Shown: positions 1-7,463, counted from the stretch's first letter. The stretch is DNA of 18,534 nucleotides from Gammaproteobacteria bacterium (GCA_030830945.1 JAURLY010000286.1:1-18534); one strand, 5' to 3'. Numbers and translations: made by a program. The notes: generated from the sequence alone by a model not told the origin.

Positions 1-52
1 AGGGCTCTTAATGCCTCCATATCGTTAATGTGCAATTCCTTATTGAACCATA

Positions 53-66
53 AGCCGGATCCGGCT
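53..66. repeat. 14-bp perfect palindrome downstream of uspA
   Basis: AGCCGGATCCGGCT reads identically on both strands and lies just beyond the uspA stop codon. As RNA it could form a five-base-pair stem with a GATC loop. No T-run follows on the minus strand, so it is not a convincing intrinsic terminator. It may mark the 3' end of the uspA transcript, or be chance. Confidence 0.4.
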
Positions 67-68
67 AG

Positions 69-500
69 TTAGCGGACTACCAGGCAGGGGCAGTTTGCAA
101 GGTGGCAAATTTTGTGGGAAACACTCCCAAGCAAAAAGCCAGAAATATCACTGTGCCCTTTGCTGCCGACAACAATGAGATCAGCCCCTTTTTCTTTGGC
201 AATTTCTGTAACTGCTTGCCCAGCTTCACCTAGAACCTGATGTGTTTCTATCTGATTACAGCCGGCATTTCTTGCTTTTCTTTCAGCGGTGCTGAGCAAA
301 TCCTTTGCAAAGGCTTCCAGTTCTTCCTGGGGAAGTGTAAACGCAACTTCTGAGCCCAGGCCCATGGCGTAGTGTTGGTATTGGACAGCAAACACCCAGT
401 GGGCGCGGGCGGCATAGGTATTGGCCAGTTCTGCGGCGGGCAATAGTGGCTTGTCGGAATCTTCAGAGCCATCAACGGCCACAAAAATATTTTTAAACAT
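69..500 (-). CDS. uspA: Universal stress protein, UspA family
   Basis: A 143-residue single-domain cytoplasmic Usp, the usual length for the family. The N-terminal strand FKNIFVAVDGSEDS carries the conserved Asp at residue 10. The C-terminal half has the ATP-binding signature G-x2-G-x9-G-S (G112, G115, G125, S126), which marks the nucleotide-binding subclass, and it ends in the typical CPCLVVR strand. The start is set by a strong AGGAGG about six bases upstream of the ATG. It lies 83 bases behind a 34-residue membrane-protein ORF on the same strand, probably in one transcript from an FNR/Anr-type promoter. Usp genes under Anr control are well known in pseudomonads, where they support anaerobic survival; the same role here is inference. 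The substrate or partner is unknown, and the symbol is used in the family sense. Confidence 0.93.
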   Translation of the reverse strand: MFKNIFVAVDGSEDSDKPLLPAAELANTYAARAHWVFAVQYQHYAMGLGSEVAFTLPQEELEAFAKDLLSTAERKARNAGCNQIETHQVLGEAGQAVTEIAKEKGADLIVVGSKGHSDISGFLLGSVSHKICHLANCPCLVVR

Positions 501-583
501 ATTGAACCTCCTTCTTCGAATTATTCGAGTTTACTCGCCCGAATCTGTAGTTCCAAGAGGGACGAAATTCAATAAAGATAGAT

Positions 584-688
584 TTAGCCGATAACGATAG
601 AAATTGCCACCAGTGCCAGCATGACGGCCATGCCAGTCAGTACGACTTTGCCAACGTTTAAGAGTGCTGTGCGGTCTTCTGCGATCAT
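584..688 (-). CDS. 34-aa single-pass membrane micro-protein
   Basis: A small ORF of 34 codons plus TAA. It begins MIAEDRTALLNVGKVV and continues as one hydrophobic helix of about 20 residues (roughly 14-33, rich in V, L, A, I and M) that ends in a Gly. Only the short N-terminus is charged. A near-consensus GGAGG sits seven bases before the ATG, strong support for translation. It precedes uspA on the same strand and follows an FNR/Anr box. I do not recognise the family. Small single-helix proteins of this size accompany respiratory oxidases (for example CydX and CcoM), but neither sequence is recognisably matched, so that role is speculative. The ORF is short enough for automatic annotation to miss it. 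Confidence 0.68.
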   Translation of the reverse strand: MIAEDRTALLNVGKVVLTGMAVMLALVAISIVIG

Positions 689-690
689 GT

Positions 691-720
691 TAATTCCTCC
701 ATAGGTTGATGGAGGAATTA
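691..720. repeat. 10-bp inverted repeat over the micro-protein ribosome binding site
   Basis: TAATTCCTCC (691-700) and GGAGGAATTA (711-720) are perfect reverse complements separated by ten bases. On the minus strand the proximal arm contains the Shine-Dalgarno sequence of the 34-residue ORF. The distal arm overlaps the proposed -10 hexamer. If transcription starts upstream of the repeat, the RNA would fold into a hairpin hiding the ribosome binding site. If it starts near 710, as predicted from the FNR box, only the proximal arm is transcribed. Confidence 0.75.
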
Positions 721-758
721 TGTCTTTTAGAAAGAGATCAGGCCTTGATACAGGTCAA
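717..758 (-). promoter_or_regulatory. FNR/Anr box with class II promoter
   Basis: On the minus strand 758-745 reads TTGACCTGTATCAA, a perfect match to the FNR/Anr pattern TTGAY-N4-RTCAA. The hexamer CATAAT (722-717) fits a sigma70 -10 element. It implies a start near 710 and puts the box centre at about -41.5, the classical position for FNR-type activation. The downstream genes are the 34-residue membrane ORF and uspA. The factor is inferred to be an FNR/Anr homologue, and no such gene lies in this window. Confidence 0.72.
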
Positions 759-799
759 TTATGACGAAGTAAAATAACTCGAAGCCGTTGCTTGTGGAT

Positions 800-1672
800 T
801 CAGTTTGCAAAGTCATTGCCGCCATCAAGGCGGGTTGCTCTCAGGTTACCCTGGATGGATTCGATCCGTTTTTCGACACGCTTTCCTAATTTAAGGGCAA
901 CAGTTGTAGCAAGAATATCAATAATAGCCAGATGGATAATGCGTGAAGTCATGGGGGTAAACAGATCAATATCTTGGGCCGTGACGGCATTAAGAACCAC
1001 ATCGCAGTGTGATGCCAGCGGTGTGCCATTGCGAGTCAATCCGATGATTGGGGCGCCTGATTCACGTGCGATGACGGCGGATTCAACCAGGGCAGTGGTT
1101 TGGCCGGAATAGGAGATAAAAACAGCGACATCGTCCGGGCTGAGCATGGAGCAAACCATTCGCATATTAATCGAGTCCGTGTGGGCGACCACTGACATGC
1201 CAAAGCGAAAGAACTTGTGCTGGGCATCCAGGGCGACCGGACCAGATGCCCCCATGCCAAAAAAGTACACCGTATTACAATTGGCGATTAACTTTGCGGC
1301 GTGATCGACAGATTGAGGGCTGGTTGATTTGGAAATGGCCTGAACACTGGCAAGAATATTGTCCATGATTTTTTTCATCACGGTGACTGTGCTGTCCTCC
1401 CGCTCCATGTTATCTACATACAGATCGTCACCTGCGGAAATTTCCTGGGCCAGCCGCAGCTTGAATTGAGGATAGCCGTTGCAGCCCAGTTTCAGACAAA
1501 AGCGACTGACGGTAGGCTCACTGACTTCGGCTTGCTCGGCAAGGCTGGCAATAGACTGGTGTATTACCCGATGTGGATCTCTCTGGACGATAGCCGCTAA
1601 CTTGCGGTCGGACTTGCTCAGCTTGATGTCGCTGCTTCTCATGAGAGTAAGAAGTCGAGGTTTTTCGATCAT
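800..1672 (-). CDS. hexR: HexR, RpiR-family regulator of ED glucose catabolism
   Basis: A 290-residue RpiR-family regulator. The N-terminal helix-turn-helix is at about residues 43-63 (SLAEQAEVSEPTVSRFCLK), nearly identical to the recognition helix of known HexR proteins. A C-terminal SIS sugar-phosphate domain spans about 125-260, with GMGASGPVA (139-147) and the S-Y-S-G-Q-T loop (187-192). HexR normally represses zwf, edd/eda and glk and is released by KDPG, an intermediate of this pathway. It is the last gene after zwf-pgl-edd-eda, 94 bases behind eda, and HexR-type palindromes occur before zwf and glk. The start has no strong ribosome binding site; Met11 (codon at 1642) is an alternative. 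Linkage to the ED genes makes HexR much likelier than another RpiR member. Confidence 0.92.
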   Translation of the reverse strand: MIEKPRLLTLMRSSDIKLSKSDRKLAAIVQRDPHRVIHQSIASLAEQAEVSEPTVSRFCLKLGCNGYPQFKLRLAQEISAGDDLYVDNMEREDSTVTVMKKIMDNILASVQAISKSTSPQSVDHAAKLIANCNTVYFFGMGASGPVALDAQHKFFRFGMSVVAHTDSINMRMVCSMLSPDDVAVFISYSGQTTALVESAVIARESGAPIIGLTRNGTPLASHCDVVLNAVTAQDIDLFTPMTSRIIHLAIIDILATTVALKLGKRVEKRIESIQGNLRATRLDGGNDFAN

Positions 1673-1710
1673 ATCGGGTTACAGCCTTTTGATTTTTTTG
1701 AAAGGAAATA

Positions 1711-1725
1711 CGACATTTTATTACA
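1711..1725. promoter_or_regulatory. Degenerate HexR half-site upstream of hexR
   Basis: The minus strand reads TGTAATAAAATGTCG. The left half matches the HexR palindrome TGTAAT-N3-ATTACA fully and the right half only 3 of 6. It lies 39 bases upstream of the hexR start codon, so it could support weak autoregulation. The evidence is a single half-site in AT-rich DNA. Confidence 0.3.
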
Positions 1726-1743
1726 TTTTTGGGGTATGACTTT

Positions 1744-1774
1744 CAAAAAATGCGTATTTCCAGAAATTACACGC
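1744..1774 (-). terminator. Weak hairpin at the end of eda
   Basis: On the minus strand GCGT-(GTA)-ATTT-CTGG-AAAT-ACGC is followed by ATTTTTTG. This is an imperfect stem with a three-base bulge, overlapping the eda stop codon, and then a T-run. It may partly terminate the zwf-pgl-edd-eda transcript before hexR. It is much weaker than the other terminators in the window. Confidence 0.32.
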
Positions 1775-2387
1775 TAATAGCTTCGGCGCAAAGCTGGGTG
1801 ATGGCATTCCAATCCTGATTATTCACCAAGTCATTAGGCACCATCCAAGAGCCGCCAATGCAGACAACATTTGGCAGGTCCAGGAACTCTCTGGCATTAC
1901 CAAGGCTAATACCGCCAGTGGGGCAGAAGCTGATATTAGGGAAAGGGCCAGCCAACGCTTTTAGCAGGTTGTATCCCCCGATTGCCCCAGCAGGAAACAA
2001 TTTAAAAGTATCCAGTCCGTATTCCATGCCCAGCATCATTTCTGAAGGGCTGGTAATGCCCGGCACCAGATTGAGGCCGGTATCAACCGCTGCCTGTAAC
2101 ACCTTTGGGGTAACGCCCGGCGAAATGCCGAAGTCCAGACCCAAGTCCGCTAAGGCCTCTACCTGTTCGGCGCTGGTCAGGGTTCCTACCCCAACATCAA
2201 TTTGAACATCCGATGCTTTTACTGCCTTGAGAGCCTCCATCGCGGTCTCATTACGCAAAGTGATTTCAATCGCCTTGATGCCGCCGGCGGAAAGAGCCCG
2301 GGCCAGCTCCACACACTGCTCTGGCGCAGGCGGAGTGACAACAGGAAGGACTTTGTAGCTTTTTAGTTTGGTAATTAGATCAGACAT
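1767..2387 (-). CDS. eda: KDPG aldolase (2-keto-3-deoxy-6-phosphogluconate aldolase)
   Basis: A 206-residue class I aldolase, close to the usual length. It cleaves KDPG to pyruvate and glyceraldehyde-3-phosphate in the last ED step. The active-site set is visible: EITLR with Glu41 and Arg45, and the Schiff-base lysine Lys129 in DTFKLFPA. The phosphate-binding segments CPTGGIS and IGGSW near the C-terminus also fit. The gene is 15 bases downstream of edd on the same strand, the usual edd-eda pair. Some Eda proteins also have 4-hydroxy-2-oxoglutarate or oxaloacetate decarboxylase activity, which sequence cannot decide. The call is secure. Confidence 0.97.
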   Translation of the reverse strand: MSDLITKLKSYKVLPVVTPPAPEQCVELARALSAGGIKAIEITLRNETAMEALKAVKASDVQIDVGVGTLTSAEQVEALADLGLDFGISPGVTPKVLQAAVDTGLNLVPGITSPSEMMLGMEYGLDTFKLFPAGAIGGYNLLKALAGPFPNISFCPTGGISLGNAREFLDLPNVVCIGGSWMVPNDLVNNQDWNAITQLCAEAISV

Positions 2388-2402
2388 TTAACTTTCCGTG
2401 AT

Positions 2403-4253
2403 TCATGGACAGTGGTTGGGGTTAACAGTCGCCGCGCCGAGTTCAGCAATACCAACAGCGGCACGAAAATTTTCAAACAGACCTCGGCCGATAGTTTGCA
2501 TCTCCGGGGTATAACTTTCAGTCATGCGATTGTGAAGTTCCTCCTCGCTCACCAGAAGCTCTAAAGTTCCGGCATTGGCATCCAGATTGATCGTATCGCC
2601 ATCGCGAACTTTGGAAATTATGCCACCCTTGAGGCCTTCTGGTGACACATGAATTGCGGCGGGCACTTTTCCGGACGCACCGGACATACGACCATCGGTT
2701 ACTAGGGCCACCTTGAATCCACGATCCTGGCAAATACCCAGAAGTGGTGTGAGCTTGTGGAGCTCTGGCATGCCGTTGGCTGCAGGTCCCTGAAATCTAA
2801 CCACAGCAATCATGTCGCGGAACAGCTCGCCACGATTAAATGCCTCGATAAACTCATTTTGAGACTCAAATACTGCGGCAGGCGCTTCGATTTTACGATG
2901 CTCTTCCTTAACGGCTGAGACCTTGATGATCGCTTTGCCGAGATTGCCGTTTAGCAGTGAAAGCCCACCATTGCTTGCAAATGCGTTGTCGACGCTGGTC
3001 AGCACACTGGTATCTGCGCTGGAAGTAACCCTGTTCTTCCACACCACTTCACCATTCTCCAGTTCGGGAGCATATTCATAGGCGGAAAGATCCGAGCCCA
3101 TAATGTTGACAACGTCTTCATTCAGCAATTCTGCACGACGCAACTCGTGAACCAGGTAAGCCATCCCGCCAGCTTGCTGGAAATGGTTAACATCGGCCGA
3201 GCCATTTGGGTAAACCCGGGCCAGTAGTGGTACTGCCTGCGAAAGCCGATCAATATCTGACCAGTCCAACATGATGCCAGCGCAGCGTGCGATCGCGACC
3301 AAATGCAGGCTGTGATTGGTGGAACCACCGGTTGCGAGCAAACCAACCAGGGCGTTAATAATTGATTTCTCGGTTACTACTTCATAGAGAGGACGATAGT
3401 TTCCGTTCGGTTCGGTTGAGCGAATAAGCTTTTCTACAGCCGCCTTGGTAAGAGCTGAACGAAGTTCGGTGCCCGGCTGCACGAAAGAGGCGCCAGCCAG
3501 TTGCACGCCCAGCATCTCCATCAACATTTGGTTAGAATTTGCCGTGCCATAAAAGGTGCAAGTGCCGGCACTGTGGTAGCAAGCAGATTCGACTTCCAGC
3601 ATTTGCCTTCGGTCAATTTTCCCTTCAGCAAATAATTGCCGTTGTTTGGCTTTCTCGTCATTGGACATCCCGGTTGGCATGGGGCCTGCAGGAACAAAAA
3701 CGGCTGGCAAATGACCAAACTCCAGTGCACCCATCATCATGCCGGGGACAATTTTGTCGCAAACACCAAGAAACAGATTGCCGTCAAACATGTTGTGTGA
3801 CAAACCAACTGCCGTGGACAAAGCCACCACATCCCGGCTGAACAGACTGAGCTCCATACCCTCATGCCCTTGGGTTACCCCGTCGCACATGGCCGGAACG
3901 CCACCAGCAACCTGGGCGGTGGAACCCAGTGCCAGCGTGGCTGTCTTGATTTGATCTGGATAATCTTTCAACGGTTGGTGCGCTGAAAGCATGTCGTTGT
4001 AGGCGGTGATAATCCCAAGATTGGTGCTGTTAAGACGATCACTGGCGATACTTGGTGCGTAGACTTGATCAGCTATTGTGGTTTTTTCCGAATCCGTATT
4101 GGCAGCAAACGCATGGGCCAGATTGCCACAGGAAAGCTTGCGCTTGGGCGGTGTGTGCTCCATGGAATAGCGCATACGATCAAGATATGTCTGGCGCGTG
4201 GCAGTACTGCGTTCAATGAGTTCGTTCGTAACTGCTTCGACGACCGGGTTCAT
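2403..4253 (-). CDS. edd: 6-phosphogluconate dehydratase
   Basis: A 616-residue member of the IlvD/Edd iron-sulfur dehydratases. It dehydrates 6-phosphogluconate to KDPG in the cytoplasm. Family signatures are present: CDGVTQG (about 123-129), CDKIVPG (165-171), GTCTFYGTANSNQ (about 230-242) and VTDGRMSGASG toward the C-terminus. Cys165 and Cys232 are conserved cluster ligands of the family. The length and the NLGIITAYNDMLSAHQP block distinguish Edd from IlvD (dihydroxy-acid dehydratase). The start codon lies two bases beyond the pgl stop codon, indicating translational coupling. The cluster makes this enzyme oxygen- and iron-sensitive, as is known for Edd. Confidence 0.97.
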   Translation of the reverse strand: MNPVVEAVTNELIERSTATRQTYLDRMRYSMEHTPPKRKLSCGNLAHAFAANTDSEKTTIADQVYAPSIASDRLNSTNLGIITAYNDMLSAHQPLKDYPDQIKTATLALGSTAQVAGGVPAMCDGVTQGHEGMELSLFSRDVVALSTAVGLSHNMFDGNLFLGVCDKIVPGMMMGALEFGHLPAVFVPAGPMPTGMSNDEKAKQRQLFAEGKIDRRQMLEVESACYHSAGTCTFYGTANSNQMLMEMLGVQLAGASFVQPGTELRSALTKAAVEKLIRSTEPNGNYRPLYEVVTEKSIINALVGLLATGGSTNHSLHLVAIARCAGIMLDWSDIDRLSQAVPLLARVYPNGSADVNHFQQAGGMAYLVHELRRAELLNEDVVNIMGSDLSAYEYAPELENGEVVWKNRVTSSADTSVLTSVDNAFASNGGLSLLNGNLGKAIIKVSAVKEEHRKIEAPAAVFESQNEFIEAFNRGELFRDMIAVVRFQGPAANGMPELHKLTPLLGICQDRGFKVALVTDGRMSGASGKVPAAIHVSPEGLKGGIISKVRDGDTINLDANAGTLELLVSEEELHNRMTESYTPEMQTIGRGLFENFRAAVGIAELGAATVNPNHCP

Positions 4254-4255
4254 GC

Positions 4256-4963
4256 TCAGGACTCCTGCTCTTTCGAGCTGTTCTTGTAGACAGAAAAGGG
4301 GGTTTCAGTCTGGGTGAGGAAAAAAGAGATGGGCCATTTTTTGGGTTCTGGCGCACTAAGAATCTGATCCAATAGCTGGGACTTTTCGTCGCCAGTGATG
4401 TGCAATACCATCCATTCAGTATCCAGCAGCCTTCGGGCTGTCTGTGTGATTCTAAGAGGGTCGACTGTTACCGGGTCAATGAGCATGGCACTGTTTGGAT
4501 TGCCCATATCGAGTGCTTCATCGCGACCGCTCGCCTCTGGAAATATAGAGGCGGTGTGTCCGTCGTTACCCATGCCTAAAATCACACAATCATATTTGGG
4601 CAGGCTAGTCATTTGAGAACTTGCCTGGGCCACGGATTGTTCCAGTCCGACGGAATCTGTGTGCAAAGAGATAAAGTTGGCGTTGGCTGCCTTGTTTCGG
4701 ATCAGGTTTTCATGGACGAGACGCGCATTGCTGAGGTCAGATTCTGCAGGTACACAGCGTTCGTCGGCCAAAGTGACTGTTACTTTGCTCCAGTCGATCG
4801 GAGCATGTGAGAGGTATTGAAAAAGGGGTTTTGGAGTTGACCCTCCAGAGACGACCAAAGTGGCATAGCCCTTGGCATTTATGGCGTCTCCCAGACGCTT
4901 GGCAATACGGTCGCCAAGCGTTTCTGCGAGTATTTGCGCATCATGTAGATTGACTGTTTCCAT
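4256..4963 (-). CDS. pgl: 6-phosphogluconolactonase (DevB/SOL type)
   Basis: A 235-residue lactonase hydrolysing 6-phosphogluconolactone to 6-phosphogluconate. Motifs of the glucosamine-6-P isomerase/6-PGL fold are VSGGSTPK (38-45), LADERCVP (65-72) and LGMGNDGHTASIFP (129-142), with the catalytic-region His at 136. The start overlaps the 3' end of zwf by 23 bases and the stop precedes edd by two bases. The gene is thus fully embedded in the operon and probably translationally coupled to both. The ribosome binding region (CTGGA shortly before the ATG) is weak, consistent with coupling. The C-terminus is hydrophilic and unremarkable. Confidence 0.96.
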   Translation of the reverse strand: METVNLHDAQILAETLGDRIAKRLGDAINAKGYATLVVSGGSTPKPLFQYLSHAPIDWSKVTVTLADERCVPAESDLSNARLVHENLIRNKAANANFISLHTDSVGLEQSVAQASSQMTSLPKYDCVILGMGNDGHTASIFPEASGRDEALDMGNPNSAMLIDPVTVDPLRITQTARRLLDTEWMVLHITGDEKSQLLDQILSAPEPKKWPISFFLTQTETPFSVYKNSSKEQES

Positions 4964-6434
4964 ATATTCCAGGTCTGTTGGTTTGACGGCTGAGATCGAT
5001 CCACTCGCGAGAGTCCCGCGCCATCATAACGACTGCCTGGGATGGACCCATGGTGCCAGAGGCATAGGGATATGCTTTGGATTTCGCTGTTTGCCAATTT
5101 TCGCGTATCTGGTCAATCCAGTCCCAGGAAGCAATGACTTCATCGGCACTGACGAATAGCGTCTGGTCGCCATTGAGTACTTCCAGTAATAATCGGGCAT
5201 AGGCATCGAAGCTGTGTTGGGCAAATGAATCCGGGGCATCCAGACTTAGGGATACCTCCTCCATTGGCGTTTCACCCACACCTGGCCCCTTGTTGAGGAA
5301 ATGCAGTTCAATTCCCTCATCCGGTTGCAAACGAATGCGTAACTGGTTGCCCGCCAGACCGATGGTTTGGCTGGGGAAAATATTATGTTTCGGGTTGCGG
5401 AACTGAATAATAATTTCGGCGCAGCGCGAGCTCATGCGTTTACCAGTGCGCAGATAAAAAGGCACGTTGGCCCAGCGCCAATTATCGATTTCCGCCTTGA
5501 TGGCGACATAGGTTTCGACATTGGAATCTTTCTCTGGTCCAATTTCCTGCTGGTATCCCGGAACCAGTTCATCACCAATACTTCCCGCTGCATACTGGCC
5601 GCGAATGGTCTTGGCGTTAATATCAGCCAGCTCAATGGGCTTAAGCGATTTTAAGACCTTGAGCTTTTCACCACGGATCATGTCTGCAGACTTATTGGCC
5701 GGTGGCTCAAGTGCAACCAAACAAAGCAATTGCATCATGTGGTTTTGCACCATATCCCTGAGTGCGCCGGTTTCTTCATAGAACTCGTGGCGGTCTTCTA
5801 CACCGACAGTCTCGGCAATCGTGATTTGTACATTTTCAATGTAAGAACCATTCCAGAGCGACCCAAAGAAAATATTGGCGAACCGCAGGGCGAGAAGGTT
5901 TTGTACCGATTCCTTACCCAGATAATGATCAATACGGTATACCTGTGTCTCAGCAAATATTTTTGCCAGGGAGTCGTGGATCTTACAGAAGGATGCTTTA
6001 TCTGTCCCAAGAGGCTTCTCAACCACAACGCGAGTATCTGGAACCACCAGTCCGGCGGCGTCCATCGCATTACAGACAGACTCAAAAATACTCGGGGGAA
6101 TAGCAAAATAGGCAGTGAGCTGGGTTTTTTCGAGGTCAATAGTTTTAGCGTACTCAGAAAGGGACTCAGCGCTACTTGCATCGCCCTGACGAAGATCAAT
6201 CCGGTTGGCAAAACGCTGCCATTCTTCTTCGTAAAAGCGGCCAGAGGTTTCCAGTCGGCCTTTGATCAGCTTTAGTACCTCATCGCGCGACTTCGGCTTG
6301 CGCGCCATGCCGACAATGGTAAAGCCCTCGGACAGTTCACCTGCCTGTTCCAGAGAGAACAGAGCCGGGTATAGCTTGCGAATGGCCAGGTCACCATCTC
6401 CGCCAATAATGAGTAGTTCAGATGTTTTTGCCAT
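4941..6434 (-). CDS. zwf: Glucose-6-phosphate 1-dehydrogenase
   Basis: A 497-residue G6PD, standard length. It oxidises glucose-6-phosphate to 6-phosphogluconolactone with NAD(P)+. The N-terminal Rossmann motif is GGDGDLAIRKL (11-21), EKPLG is at 139-143, and the invariant substrate-binding/catalytic block RIDHYLGKE is at 167-175. Later blocks such as WRWANVPFYLRTGKRM also match. It is the first gene of the zwf-pgl-edd-eda block. The 190 bases upstream hold an AT-rich promoter region with a HexR-like operator. Cofactor preference cannot be read from sequence alone. AAGGG about ten bases from the ATG is the only, modest, ribosome binding site. Confidence 0.98.
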   Translation of the reverse strand: MAKTSELLIIGGDGDLAIRKLYPALFSLEQAGELSEGFTIVGMARKPKSRDEVLKLIKGRLETSGRFYEEEWQRFANRIDLRQGDASSAESLSEYAKTIDLEKTQLTAYFAIPPSIFESVCNAMDAAGLVVPDTRVVVEKPLGTDKASFCKIHDSLAKIFAETQVYRIDHYLGKESVQNLLALRFANIFFGSLWNGSYIENVQITIAETVGVEDRHEFYEETGALRDMVQNHMMQLLCLVALEPPANKSADMIRGEKLKVLKSLKPIELADINAKTIRGQYAAGSIGDELVPGYQQEIGPEKDSNVETYVAIKAEIDNWRWANVPFYLRTGKRMSSRCAEIIIQFRNPKHNIFPSQTIGLAGNQLRIRLQPDEGIELHFLNKGPGVGETPMEEVSLSLDAPDSFAQHSFDAYARLLLEVLNGDQTLFVSADEVIASWDWIDQIRENWQTAKSKAYPYASGTMGPSQAVVMMARDSREWIDLSRQTNRPGIYGNSQST

Positions 6435-6542
6435 AGTTAAAAACCCTTGCTGGCCATGTTCAGAGGGCTATCTGGCCAGACTTTTAAATTTGAACAGAGA
6501 AGCGATTGTCCAGTTCCCGGCACAATGCGCAGGGAAATAAAA

Positions 6543-6557
6543 GTAATATTATTACAT
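6543..6557. promoter_or_regulatory. HexR operator candidate upstream of zwf
   Basis: AGTAATATTATTACA matches the HexR palindrome TGTAAT-N3-ATTACA at 11 of 12 half-site positions. It lies about 110 bases upstream of the zwf start in a very AT-rich stretch (6540-6600) that is the likely promoter, although no convincing -35/-10 pair stands out. With hexR linked and a second match before glk, repression of the ED operon by HexR is a reasonable inference. Confidence 0.68.
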
Positions 6558-6624
6558 AAGCAATATAAAAAAGGTATAAAGTTACATAAATAGGAGCTGT
6601 CAATAATGGGCTTAAACGTGGCCG

Positions 6625-7035
6625 TTACTCCGGATATTGAGAAAAACTCGGTAATTCTTCACCGCTACAAGACCAATTGACCTTGGAGTCACTAAATATA
6701 TGGCATTGGGGTTTGAAGTCGATTTCATGATCCAGTGTTCCAGCGGGAACAACCACTCTCTGCATCTGTCGGGCTACTCTGGGAATAGGACCGCCGCAGT
6801 TTTTGCAAAACCGGCTGGCGAATCGCTCGGCATCGGGTACTTTAAAAACCCCAATTTCTTCCTTATCGCCAAATAACTCAAGTTCACCGGGCTGCACGAT
6901 GATATTCGACGCATGTCCAGTGCCTGTCATTTTACGACAGCGACTGCAGTGGCAGTGATAAAAGCCCGAGACTTCACCAGTAACCTTATAGCTATGGTTG
7001 CCGCAAAGGCAGGATCCTTTAAGTTCAACTTGCAT
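6625..7035 (-). CDS. GFA/CENP-V family zinc-binding protein
   Basis: A 136-residue protein of the glutathione-dependent formaldehyde-activating (GFA) fold. The zinc-ligand pattern is complete: Cys9 and Cys11 (C-L-C-G), Cys28, Cys30 and Cys33 (C-H-C-S-R-C), and Cys77 and Cys80 (C-K-N-C-G). CHCSRCRKMTGTGHA is the most conserved block. Most family members are not proven to act on formaldehyde, so only the family is called. It is transcribed in the same direction as zwf but upstream of the zwf promoter, and it has its own CTGGAG ribosome binding site. It is not functionally tied to the ED genes by anything in the sequence. Confidence 0.88.
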   Translation of the reverse strand: MQVELKGSCLCGNHSYKVTGEVSGFYHCHCSRCRKMTGTGHASNIIVQPGELELFGDKEEIGVFKVPDAERFASRFCKNCGGPIPRVARQMQRVVVPAGTLDHEIDFKPQCHIFSDSKVNWSCSGEELPSFSQYPE

Positions 7036-7143
7036 GGCTTACTCCAGAAGATATTTTCTATCTATATTGGAGGATGCGGGGTAGGCATTCAAATTTAATA
7101 TTGTTGAATAGCTCGATTTAAAATTCACTTTGGTTATTCGGGA

Positions 7144-7383
7144 TTAACTAAAAATACCAGTCACTAAGTCAAAAACTTCCTCAGCCCCAAAGTCATCTCG
7201 GCGTCGAGAGCCTGATTTAAAAGTAAGATTGGCCGGCTCTTTAGGGCGTAGATTGTATTTCGTTAATGGTGCTTTGGACTCATGGCCAGTGTCCATCCAG
7301 CGGAAGAATAGTTGGTTATTTTCGGGCTGCTCCCACCCAATAAACGAGCGTAGTTGCCGTTTGATTCCATCCCACATTGCCAT
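7144..7383 (-). pseudogene. Short ORF resembling a truncated SPFH/YdjI-type N-terminus
   Basis: From the Met at 7383 the ORF gives 79 residues; an in-frame Met at 7434 would give 96. The opening MAMWDGIKRQLRSFIGWEQ, followed by LFFRWMDTGHESK, resembles the start of YdjI-like SPFH-domain proteins, which typically begin with a short Trp-Asp helix and an 'IEW' segment. After about residue 36 the resemblance stops and the rest (YNLRPKEPANLTFK...) is not recognised. No good ribosome binding site is visible. It may be a remnant left by deletion or frameshift, or a small gene of unknown function. The SPFH link is from memory of the family and is tentative. Confidence 0.35.
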
Positions 7384-7463
7384 AACTGCCACCATTTTCT
7401 TTGGGTGGAGGGATATTAGAAGTCGATAAAGCAATCCGCAGGGATGTCTAGACGATGATGTGA

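Noticed and set aside
1..60. Possible gene end at the left edge
   Set aside because: Too short to assign; no motif, start or stop context could be supported.
720..764. Plus-strand ORF behind GGAGGAATTATG
   Set aside because: The ribosome-binding-like sequence is the mirror arm of the inverted repeat; the frame closes after 14 codons and overlaps the FNR box.
5730..6275. 181-codon plus-strand open frame
   Set aside because: It lies antisense inside zwf, whose motifs and operon position are unambiguous; its predicted protein has no recognisable domain.
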